12,073 nt of DNA from Bacillota bacterium (GTDB lineage Bacteria; Bacillota; Sulfobacillia; RBS10-35; JAJYVM01): positions 1-12,073 of the forward strand of contig JAJYVM010000074.1 in the NCBI GenBank assembly GCA_021792015.1, written 5' to 3'. The notes under the pieces were generated by a model, which ran no database searches, was not told the origin of the DNA, and saw only the letters and a list, made by a program, of their open reading frames with translations. Below, piece by piece: positions 4,448 to 11,195 of the stretch. Both the position numbers and the translations under genes were made by a program. How positions within the stretch are numbered: the stretch's first letter is position 1; every line of letters begins with the position of its first letter.

Positions 4448-7009
4448 CTACAGCAGCCGCCGCAGCCGGTGCCGCACCGGCGCCTCCCGCGTCCATATGC
4501 GGTCGAGGGCCGACCATGCGGCGCGCACCCGCTGTGCCGCCGCCACGCGCGCATCGGGCGGCCCCCAGCGCAGGCCGCCGTATGCCGCCGCGAGGGCGCC
4601 GGCTGCCCCCTCCAGGCTGGGCCAGCGGAGGTCGAGGTCGGCGGCGAACTCCGACGGGGTGGCCGACAGGTTGCGCGGCCGGCCCCGGCGGGCCGCCACC
4701 CGCTCCAGCACGGCCCAGAGCCGCTCGGCGGAGCCCACGGGATCAGCGGGGTTCCAGCGCTGGCGGTAGGCGCTCCAGGCCGCGGCCGCGATGATGGCGA
4801 GCAGGGCGGCGAGGGGGATCAGGGCCAGGCTGCTGGGGATCTGCACGTTGGCGGCGGCAGCGCCCACGTTGCCGTTCAGCAGCTCGGCCAGGGGCCCGCC
4901 CAGCAGCCCGGCGGCGCTCGGGATGTCGCCGGTCGCCGGCCCGAGGGCCGCCGACACCTGGCCGCCCGCGCTGGCGGACGTCGTCGTGGGCAGCGTCGGG
5001 CCCCACGGGGTGGGGTCGAACACCAGCCAGCCGTAGGGTGGGATGAAGGCCTCCACCCACGCGTGGGCGTCGGCGTCCGTGACGGTCAGGGGCTGGCCGG
5101 GCGCGGGGGTGTGCACGCGAAAGCCCGTGACCCAGCGGGACGGGATGTTCAGCGTGCGCAGCATGACGGCCATCGCCGACGAGTAGTACGTGCAGTAGCC
5201 CTCGTGGATGTGGAAGAGGAACTGGTCGACGAAGTCCGTGCCCGCCGCCGGCGCCGGCGCGTTCATGCTGTACGGGATCTGCAGCAGGTGGTTCTGAATG
5301 GAGAGCGCGTCGGCCAGGGGCGAGGTGTCGCCCGCCGTCCAGGTCTGCGCCAGCTGGCGGACCGCGGCCGGCAGCTCGGCCGGCAGCTGCAGGTCGGCGG
5401 CGAAGGCGGTCCGCGCCAGGCGAGGCGTGCCGCCGCCCAGGGCCGGCCCCGACGTCCCGCAGATGAAGCAGCGGCCGGTGATCCCGGGGACGCTGGTGCC
5501 CCCGCGCGGCAAGCGGCCGCCAAACCCGGGCAGGGTCGCGGCCGTGGCGCTCGTCGGGGTCTGCGTCGCAACCGTCGAGACTTCGTAGCTGCGGCTCGGG
5601 GGCAGCGGGTTGGGCAGCCAGGCGTTGCCCAGTTGGTCCCACACGGGCGAGGCGCCCTGGACGGCCACAGGCGTCAGGGCCGTGAACAGCGAGGAGGTGA
5701 CCACGCCGACGGGCCGCACGCGCAGGGTGTAGGAATTCCGCGGCGGCAGCGGGCTGTTGACCCCGAGGGTGAAGGCCGGCCGCGCCCGGGGCGGCGCGGA
5801 CGGATAAAGGCTCTGCCGGCTCTCCGTCCAACCGCGCCCGGTGTACGTATCCTCGGCGGCGCCCTGGAGGTAGAGCACGCTCGGCGCCGTGCCCGACACG
5901 ACGGTGACCTGGAGGGCGGGCTTGCTGCTCGTGGTCAGCGGCCCGCCGAGGTCGGCGTCGTTTGTCGCGAAGCCCATCATCTTCAGCGTGTAGGGCGAGG
6001 CCGGCGCCAGCGGCCCGCCGGGGCCGGGGTTGCGTGCTGGCCCGTTGCCGGGGCCGGCGCCCGGCGTCAGGCGCGTCCCCTGCTCGACGTGGACCAGGGC
6101 CGGGAACGTCGAGTCGATCCAGTACCCCAGGGCGCCGAGGTTGATGGCGGGCCGGTTCAGCGGCATCAGGGCCACGATGCCCATGATCAGCCCGATCCCG
6201 GCCGCCGAGAGCCCCACGACCCGCAGCGCCGACGGCGGGTGGCCGACCCAGGCGTGCTCGGCCAGCTCGTACGCCCAGGCGGCGGCCAGCCACAGCAGGC
6301 CAAAGGCCACGGCGGGCCAGAACGCCCGCCCGGCCGCATTGTCGAGGAACTCCCACTCGAAGACCAGGATCGCGACCACGCCGGCCACGGCCGGCAGCGG
6401 GCGACGGTCGCGCAGGCTCGACCAGACGAACGCGGCGATGCCCCAGGCGATGAGCAGGAGAAGCGGCCAGCCCGCCAGCGCGGGCACGGGCGGCGTCGAG
6501 CCCGCCACCCAGGCCTGCGCGAGGTACTGCATGTCCGTCCACCAGGTCCCGGCCAGCGTCGACACGGTGGGGTCGCGCCACCACGCGATCCCGAAGCCGG
6601 CGGCGGCCGCCGCCCAGATCCCGAGGATCAGGTGGGCGCGATCGCGGGGGGACATGGGGTGCTCGCCCGTGGCGAGGTAGCCGAATCCCGCACCGACCAC
6701 CAGGGCCGCCGTCTCGCCGATCCACGAGCCGTGCATGGCGAGAAACCCGGGCATGGTGGCCAGCACCAGGGTGAGGAGGGCCGTCGCGCAGATCGCGGCG
6801 ACCACGTCGGCGGCGCGTCGGTCCTGGGGCCGTCCCGGCTGCGCGGCGGCGGGGTCTCCCTCCGTGCGCAGCCACGGCAGCCGCAGCGACGACGCGGACC
6901 CTCCGGAATCGGACGGCGGCGTGGGCAGGGCGGCCAACTTCGGCGGGTCCCCCCCTCGGAGCGCTGTGGATCCTGGAACGCGGCACACCGGTCCGGTCGG
7001 GCGGGTCAC
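4448..7009 (-). CDS. TgpA-like membrane transglutaminase-domain protein
   Basis: This large membrane protein (853 aa from this start) has an extracytoplasmic transglutaminase/protease-like domain. About seven hydrophobic helices occupy residues ~68-295, then comes a long external region. The papain-like triad is C606 in HEGYCTYYSSAMAV, H649 in DADAHAWVEAF and D665 in GWLVFDPTP. A last helix (IPSSLALIPLAALLAIIAAA) leads to a cytoplasmic tail resembling DUF4129, with SATPSEFAADL. An unusual C514-x2-C517 pair lies in the external part. The start is uncertain. GTG at 7009 has no clear ribosome site, while an in-frame TTG at 6937 (829 aa) has GAGGGGGGG at 6957-6949. Both precede the first helix. 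It is the last gene after MoxR and DUF58, the standard order of this cluster. Substrate is unknown. The cluster is presumed to act on envelope proteins. Confidence 0.9.
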   Translation of the reverse strand: MTRPTGPVCRVPGSTALRGGDPPKLAALPTPPSDSGGSASSLRLPWLRTEGDPAAAQPGRPQDRRAADVVAAICATALLTLVLATMPGFLAMHGSWIGETAALVVGAGFGYLATGEHPMSPRDRAHLILGIWAAAAAGFGIAWWRDPTVSTLAGTWWTDMQYLAQAWVAGSTPPVPALAGWPLLLLIAWGIAAFVWSSLRDRRPLPAVAGVVAILVFEWEFLDNAAGRAFWPAVAFGLLWLAAAWAYELAEHAWVGHPPSALRVVGLSAAGIGLIMGIVALMPLNRPAINLGALGYWIDSTFPALVHVEQGTRLTPGAGPGNGPARNPGPGGPLAPASPYTLKMMGFATNDADLGGPLTTSSKPALQVTVVSGTAPSVLYLQGAAEDTYTGRGWTESRQSLYPSAPPRARPAFTLGVNSPLPPRNSYTLRVRPVGVVTSSLFTALTPVAVQGASPVWDQLGNAWLPNPLPPSRSYEVSTVATQTPTSATAATLPGFGGRLPRGGTSVPGITGRCFICGTSGPALGGGTPRLARTAFAADLQLPAELPAAVRQLAQTWTAGDTSPLADALSIQNHLLQIPYSMNAPAPAAGTDFVDQFLFHIHEGYCTYYSSAMAVMLRTLNIPSRWVTGFRVHTPAPGQPLTVTDADAHAWVEAFIPPYGWLVFDPTPWGPTLPTTTSASAGGQVSAALGPATGDIPSAAGLLGGPLAELLNGNVGAAAANVQIPSSLALIPLAALLAIIAAAAWSAYRQRWNPADPVGSAERLWAVLERVAARRGRPRNLSATPSEFAADLDLRWPSLEGAAGALAAAYGGLRWGPPDARVAAAQRVRAAWSALDRIWTREAPVRHRLRRLL

Positions 7010-7064
7010 GGGGACGGCGCGGCGGCAGCATGGCGGCTCCCGCTCCGGTGCCGGGCTCTCGCCC

Positions 7065-7199
7065 CCGTGGTCGGCCGGCTTCCCGGCCAGGCCCCTGACC
7101 GGTCTCAGGTCCGGTCGCCGGCCGACCTCCCGGCCCGCGGCCCCCGGCCGGCCGCAGCGCCGGTCCCCGGCCGGCTTCCCGGCCCGGTCCCCGGCCGGC
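7065..7199 (-). repeat. Degenerate 24-bp GC repeats between the DUF58 and transglutaminase genes
   Basis: The 24-bp unit at 7160-7183 is followed directly by 16 bp of a second copy (7184-7199). A third at 7111-7134 matches it at 21 of 24 positions, and a partial one lies at 7065-7087. The shared core GGCCGGCTTCCCGGCC occurs exactly at 7073-7088 and 7169-7184, and with two changes at 7120-7135. The period is a multiple of three and the frame shared by both flanking genes stays open, giving an AGDRAGKPAGDR-like pattern if translated. Confidence 0.7.
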
Positions 7200-7201
7200 C
7201 C

Positions 7202-8467
7202 TCAGCTCCGGCCGCCGGGCATGGCCACCCCGCGCGCCGGCGCAAGCTGGCGGGCCAGGTCCTCGGCGTCGCGCGCGGCCCACGCGGTCAGCCCGAGCCG
7301 CTGCAGGGCCAGCGCCCGCCGCATGGCCGCATCGGCGTCCGCGCCGGATCCCGACGGCAGCACCTGCACGGCCATGGGCTCGGCGCCCGAGCGGCGGATG
7401 CCCGCCAGCTCCGCCGCCCACTCCTCGCCGCCCGCCGGCGTCACCACGACGACCGTGCTGCGCCCGAGGCTCGCCATGCGCCGCAGGTCGCGCCGCAGCC
7501 AGTCCACCACCGGCCGCTCGCCGTCGGGCTGCGCCTGCGCCAGCGTCTCCAACAGGGCCGCCACCGCCGGCGAGCCGCGGCTCGGCGCCAGGGTGATCGT
7601 CCGCCGGGCCGTGGCCGCCAGCGCCAGCGTATCCCCGCGCGAGATGGCCGCGTGGGCGATGGCCGCCGTGATCTCGATGGCGTCGTCGCAGAGGGCGGCC
7701 GCGCCCGCCGCCGACCCCCCGCGCGCCCGGTAGGCCTCCGCCTGCAGGTCCAGCACGAGGATGGTGGCCCCGCCCGCCGCCGGCTCCATCTCGCGCACCT
7801 GCCAGACCCCCGTCCGCGCCGAGCGCTTCCAGTGGATGCGCCGCGGCGGGTCCGAGGGCAGCAGCGGCCGCGCCCCGGCCACCTGCGCCGGGTCGGTGAA
7901 GGGGGAGGAGGGCACGGCCCGCCCCGCCAGCGGCTCGCGCCGCCGGGCCGGCCACGCGGGCAGTGGCTTCAGGCGCGGCAGCACCGTCACGCTCCGCTCT
8001 GACCAGATCTGGCGCCGCGCCTCCGCGATGCCGAACGGCCCCGCGGCCACCAGCTCCAGCGGGCCGAGGCGGTAGCGGCCGCGCTCGGCCGTCAGCTGGC
8101 GCCGCATCTGCGGCACGCCGTCGAAGGAGTTGAGGGCCAGCACCTCGCCGTCCGTCGCGCTGACGAACCGCACGCGCGCCCCCGGCCCGTCGCGCATGGT
8201 CACGGCCACGCAGGGCAGCCAGCCGTCGTTGTCGACGTGCAGCTCGGCGGCCAGCCCGTCGCCCGCCGTGAGGGTGCCGCCGGGCGTGCGGTAGAGCACG
8301 CCGAGCTGACGCACGCTGAGCCAGGCCCAGCCGGCATCCAGCACCCCGAGGCCGATCCACAGGAAGAAGGCCGCGCGGGGGATGGTGCCGCCGAGCAGCC
8401 ATGCCGCGGCTGCCAGCACCACGAGGACGGCGAGGTAGCGCGAGTCGCGGAGCCGCAGCCGGGTCAC
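7202..8467 (-). CDS. DUF58 domain protein
   Basis: This 421-aa membrane-anchored protein of the DUF58 family is almost always encoded between a MoxR ATPase and a transglutaminase-like gene. Two hydrophobic helices near the N-terminus (around residues 11-30 and 33-50) are followed by a beta-rich stretch. The family hallmark is DPPRRIHWKRSARTGVWQV, followed by a von Willebrand A-like part starting with TILVLDLQAEAY. No complete MIDAS motif is obvious. GTG 8467 is chosen because it sits just before the first helix and follows GGATCGGGG. The frame is open to a GTG at 8593, but those 42 codons fall in the inverted-repeat element at 8483-8596 and look non-coding. The protein is thought to be a MoxR client or scaffold. 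No enzymatic role is known to me. Confidence 0.88.
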   Translation of the reverse strand: MTRLRLRDSRYLAVLVVLAAAAWLLGGTIPRAAFFLWIGLGVLDAGWAWLSVRQLGVLYRTPGGTLTAGDGLAAELHVDNDGWLPCVAVTMRDGPGARVRFVSATDGEVLALNSFDGVPQMRRQLTAERGRYRLGPLELVAAGPFGIAEARRQIWSERSVTVLPRLKPLPAWPARRREPLAGRAVPSSPFTDPAQVAGARPLLPSDPPRRIHWKRSARTGVWQVREMEPAAGGATILVLDLQAEAYRARGGSAAGAAALCDDAIEITAAIAHAAISRGDTLALAATARRTITLAPSRGSPAVAALLETLAQAQPDGERPVVDWLRRDLRRMASLGRSTVVVVTPAGGEEWAAELAGIRRSGAEPMAVQVLPSGSGADADAAMRRALALQRLGLTAWAARDAEDLARQLAPARGVAMPGGRS

Positions 8468-8482
8468 CCCCGATCCGCTTCG

Positions 8483-8596
8483 TTTGTGACGGGCGTCGCA
8501 TACGCGACGCCCGCTGAGGTCCGTCACCGGCACCCACGCCGCGGCGCAGCCGGGTGCGGGCCGAAACGGCGCACGCGCGGCGTGCGCCGTCACAAA
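8483..8596. repeat. REPIN-like element: two inverted stem-loops with 10-bp terminal repeats
   Basis: TTTGTGACGG (8483-8492) and CCGTCACAAA (8587-8596) are perfect inverted repeats. Inside each end lies a strong hairpin: a perfect 10-bp stem with ATAC loop (8490-8499 with 8504-8513), and a perfect 11-bp stem with GCG loop (8566-8576 with 8580-8590). Each hairpin is therefore preceded, reading inward, by TTTGTGAC. This is the architecture of paired REP sequences (REPINs). The element fills nearly all of the gap between the moxR stop (8597) and the DUF58 start (8467), abutting the stop codon. It could instead be a small MITE or an mRNA processing/stability structure. Confidence 0.6.
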
Positions 8597-9571
8597 TCAG
8601 CCCAAAGCGCGGCTCCTGGCCGGGCGGGTGTCCGTCGGGACGCTCGTCTGCCGCAGCGCGCCCGTCACCACCGCGTCCGGGGTCTGGTCGCGCCAGCGCG
8701 CGGCGGGGGTCAGCAGGATCCGGTGCGTCATCGCGGCCGGGGCCACCGCCTTGATGTCGTCCGGCAGCACGTAGTCGCGGCCCGCCATGGCGGCCACGGC
8801 CTGGCCCAGGGCGACCAGCGAGAGGGCGCAGCGCGGGCTGGCGCCCAGCACCACGTCCGGGTGGCGGCGCGTGGCGGCGGCGAGCTCCACCACGTACCGG
8901 CGCAGGGCATCATCCACGTACACGGCACGGACGGCGGCGGTGGCCTCCAGGACATCCTCGACCGTGGCCACCGGGGTCAGCTCGGCCAGCGGGTCGGCGT
9001 CGATGAAGCGGCGGAGCAGCATGCTCTCCTCATCGGCCGTCGGGTAGCCGAGGTGCAGGCGCAGGCCGAAGCGGTCGAGCTGCGCCTCCGGCAGGGGGAA
9101 GGTGCCCTCGTACTCGACCGGGTTCTGCGTGGCCAGGACCAGGAAGGGGCGCGGCAGGGCGTGGGTGGCGCCGTCGACGGTGACCTGGCGCTCCTCCATG
9201 GCCTCCAGCAGGCTGCTCTGCGTCTTGGGCGAGGCGCGGTTGATCTCGTCCACCAGCACGATCTGGCTGAAGAGCGGGCCGGGGCGGAAGCGCAGGTCGC
9301 CGGTCTTCGGGTCGAGGGCGTAAAAGCCCGTGACGTCGGTCGGCAGGAGGTCGGGGGTGAACTGCAGGCGGGTGAAGGTGGCGCCGAGCGAGCGGGCCAG
9401 CGACTTCACCAGCGTGGTCTTGCCGGTCCCGGGCACGTCCTCGATCAGCACGTGGCGCTCGGCCAGCAGGGCCGCCAGCAGGAGGTGCACGACGGCCTCC
9501 TTGCCGACCACGACCCGGCCGACGCTGGCGGTCAGGTCCTTGGTGAGGGCCATGACCTGCGCGGTGGTCAT
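8597..9571 (-). CDS. MoxR-family AAA+ ATPase
   Basis: This is a 324-aa cytoplasmic chaperone-type ATPase of the MoxR group. Walker A is EDVPGTGKTT with K51, Walker B is IVLVDEIN with D108 and E109, the sensor-1 region is LATQNPVEYEGTFPLPEAQL, and an ARPRCALSL-type lid segment (ASPRCALSLVALGQAVAAMA) follows, all as expected for the family and at full length. The ATG at 9571 is preferred over GTG 9580 because a near-perfect AAGGAGGA (minus strand, 9588-9581) lies nine nucleotides upstream of it and would touch the GTG. It is the first gene of the minus-strand operon. DUF58 and transglutaminase-like proteins follow. MoxR proteins of this context are believed to help assemble or activate the downstream VWA/DUF58-type partner. 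The precise client here is inference. Confidence 0.94.
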   Translation of the reverse strand: MTTAQVMALTKDLTASVGRVVVGKEAVVHLLLAALLAERHVLIEDVPGTGKTTLVKSLARSLGATFTRLQFTPDLLPTDVTGFYALDPKTGDLRFRPGPLFSQIVLVDEINRASPKTQSSLLEAMEERQVTVDGATHALPRPFLVLATQNPVEYEGTFPLPEAQLDRFGLRLHLGYPTADEESMLLRRFIDADPLAELTPVATVEDVLEATAAVRAVYVDDALRRYVVELAAATRRHPDVVLGASPRCALSLVALGQAVAAMAGRDYVLPDDIKAVAPAAMTHRILLTPAARWRDQTPDAVVTGALRQTSVPTDTRPARSRALG

Positions 9572-9622
9572 GCGGCGCACTCCTCCTTGACGGGGCGGCG
9601 GGCGCGGGTGCGGACGCCACTG

Positions 9623-9628
9623 AATATA
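9623..9628 (-). promoter_or_regulatory. Candidate -10 element for the moxR operon
   Basis: On the minus strand this reads TATATT, in the only AT-rich island of the window. It would place transcription start about 45 nt before the moxR ATG, leaving room for the strong AAGGAGGA site. No good -35 is seen at 16-18 nt upstream, so an activator or an alternative sigma factor may be needed, or the match is incidental. Confidence 0.35.
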
Positions 9629-9670
9629 CCATCCCGATTATGCGATCCAGCTTAAGGTCGCGGGGCGTCG

Positions 9671-9690
9671 CCACACCGTGTGGCTATACT
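9671..9690 (+). promoter_or_regulatory. Candidate murD promoter with overlapping palindrome
   Basis: TATACT at 9685-9690 matches the -10 consensus in five of six positions and lies about 35 nt upstream of the murD start. Directly before it is the perfect palindrome CCACAC-C-GTGTGG (9671-9683), which sits in the spacer where a regulator would interfere with polymerase. No convincing -35 is visible. TATACTATCC (9685-9694) is echoed by TATACCATCC at 9625-9634. Confidence 0.35.
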
Positions 9691-9725
9691 ATCCATCAGC
9701 GCACCAGGGAGCGGAAGGGGGAGGG

Positions 9726-11177
9726 GTGGAGTTGGCGAGGGCGCGCCTTCTGCCGGAGGACTTCCGCGGGCGGCGGGTGGCCGTGGTCGGGCTCGGGGTG
9801 AGCAACCGGGCCGTCATTCGCTTCCTGCTGGGAGCCGGCGCCGAAGTGGCGGCCTTCGACCAGGGCTCGCTCGGGGCCTACGCGGACGAGCTGCGGGCCG
9901 GCGGGGTGCCCGTCGCGGCCGGGCCGGGCTACCTCGACGCCCTCGATCCGGCGCGCTTCGACCGCATCGTGCTCACCCCGGGGATGCGCAAGGACCTGCC
10001 GGTGCTGCGCCGGGCGGCGGCGATGGGCGTGCCGCTGGACACCGAGGCCAACCTGGTGCTGGAGATGGCGACGGCGCCCGTGGTCGGGATCACGGGCAGC
10101 GCGGGCAAGACCACGACGACCACCCTGGTCGGGCTGGTGGCGGAGCGGGTGTGGCCCGGCTCGCTGGTCGGGGGCAACATCGGCCGGCCGCTGGTCGAGG
10201 TGGCGGCGGAGGCCGATCCGGGGTCGTGGATCGTCATGGAGCTGTCGTCGTTCCAGCTGGAGCTGGCGCGGGTCAGCCCGGCCGTGGCGGCCGTGCTCAA
10301 CCTGCGGCCCAACCACGTGGACGTGCACGGCTCGATGGCCGCCTACCGCGCGGCCAAGCGCAACGTGTACGCCCACCAGGGGCCGGGGGACTGGGCGGTG
10401 TTCCCGCTGGACGATGCGGGGGCGGCCGGGATGGCGGCCGAGGCGCCGGGGCGGGTGCTGCGCTTCTCGGCGCGCGAGGCGGCCGACGCGTGCGTGGTGG
10501 ACGGCTGGGTCGTGCGGGGCGGCGAGCGCGTGCTGCGCGTGGACGAGGTGCGGGTGCCGGGCGCGCACAACCTCCAGAACGTCCTGGCGGCGACGGCCCT
10601 CTCGCTGGCGATGGGGGCGCCGGCGGATCGCGTGGCGGAGGTGGTCCGGGGCTTTCGCGGCGTCGAGCACCGCCTGGAGCTGGTGGCCGAGCGCGACGGG
10701 GTCCGGTGGGTCAACGACTCGATCGCCACGGCGCCGGACCGGACGGAGGCGGCGCTGCGCACCTTCACGGGGCAGGTCGTGCTGCTGGCCGGCGGCTACG
10801 ACAAGGGGCTCGCGTTCGACGAGCTGGCGCCGCTGATCCGTGCCCGCGTGCGGGTGCTGATCGTGTTCGGGGCCACCGCGGACCGCATCGTGGCGGCGGT
10901 CGAGGCGGCGGGCGGGGGCGGTGCGGCCGGTGCGGCCGGAGCGGCCGGAGCGGGTGGCGGGGCCGGGGGCGGACCGGGACCGGAGATCGTCCGCGTGCGC
11001 GACCTGGAGGCGGCCGTGGCACGGGCGGACGCGGCCGCCCGTGCCGGCGATGTGGTGCTGCTCTCGCCCGCGTGCGCCTCCTATGACCAGTTCCGCAACT
11101 TCGAGGAGCGGGGTCGCCGCTTCAAGGAGTTGGCGCTCGCGCCAAGGCATCGGGGGCTCTGCGCCGGGCAAGGCTAG
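9726..11177 (+). CDS. murD: UDP-N-acetylmuramoyl-L-alanine--D-glutamate ligase
   Basis: This cytoplasmic Mur ligase adds D-glutamate to UDP-MurNAc-L-Ala. It has 483 aa: an N-terminal Rossmann-like domain (VAVVGLGVSNRA), then a central ATPase domain with GITGSAGKTTTT (K128), GGNIGRPL, ELSSFQLELA and NHVDVH...YRAAK carrying the conserved histidine and carbamylated-lysine position. The C-terminal domain has HRLELV, NDSIAT (330-335), LLAGGYDKG and SPACASYDQFRNFEERG. Differences from the textbook enzyme are SAGK for TNGK and NDSIAT for NDSKAT. A Gly/Ala-rich insert (about 392-420) interrupts the last domain. The GTG at 9726 has GGAAGG seven bases upstream. TTG 9732 with GGGAGG is an equally spaced alternative costing two residues. 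murD usually sits in the dcw cluster. Here it stands between moxR and an AAA+ gene, so a second copy elsewhere is possible. Confidence 0.93.
   Translation: MELARARLLPEDFRGRRVAVVGLGVSNRAVIRFLLGAGAEVAAFDQGSLGAYADELRAGGVPVAAGPGYLDALDPARFDRIVLTPGMRKDLPVLRRAAAMGVPLDTEANLVLEMATAPVVGITGSAGKTTTTTLVGLVAERVWPGSLVGGNIGRPLVEVAAEADPGSWIVMELSSFQLELARVSPAVAAVLNLRPNHVDVHGSMAAYRAAKRNVYAHQGPGDWAVFPLDDAGAAGMAAEAPGRVLRFSAREAADACVVDGWVVRGGERVLRVDEVRVPGAHNLQNVLAATALSLAMGAPADRVAEVVRGFRGVEHRLELVAERDGVRWVNDSIATAPDRTEAALRTFTGQVVLLAGGYDKGLAFDELAPLIRARVRVLIVFGATADRIVAAVEAAGGGGAAGAAGAAGAGGGAGGGPGPEIVRVRDLEAAVARADAAARAGDVVLLSPACASYDQFRNFEERGRRFKELALAPRHRGLCAGQG
10920..10955 (+). repeat. In-frame 9-bp tandem repeats inside murD
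   Basis: GGTGCGGCC, GGTGCGGCC, GGAGCGGCC and GGAGCGGGT follow one another and encode Gly-Ala-Ala/Gly units. They form part of a longer Gly/Ala-rich loop of about 25-30 residues between VAAVEAA and EIVRVRDLEAA, at a surface position of the C-terminal domain. Copy number could vary without shifting the frame. Confidence 0.8.
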
Positions 11178-11195
11178 CCCCGCGGGGGTGCGGGG

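Noticed and set aside
7065..7199. CRISPR array or transposon end in the repeat-rich spacer
   Set aside because: Units are imperfect, adjacent or overlapping, GC-only and without unique spacers of constant length. They look like simple 24-bp slippage-type repeats.
4202..8002. A 1266-codon open frame on the plus strand
   Set aside because: It lies opposite the transglutaminase and DUF58 genes. The product is Arg/Gly/Ala/Pro-rich without domains, whereas the minus-strand frames carry clear catalytic and family motifs. It is a by-product of high GC.
4743..8537. A 1264-codon open frame on the minus strand spanning both genes
   Set aside because: It is a shifted frame over the DUF58 and transglutaminase genes, low-complexity and without motifs.
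8468..8593. Longer DUF58 start at GTG 8593, 3 nt after the moxR stop
   Set aside because: The extra 42 codons coincide with the inverted-repeat element and add no family-like sequence. No ribosome site precedes it, while GTG 8467 has GGATCGGGG directly upstream and leads straight into the first helix.
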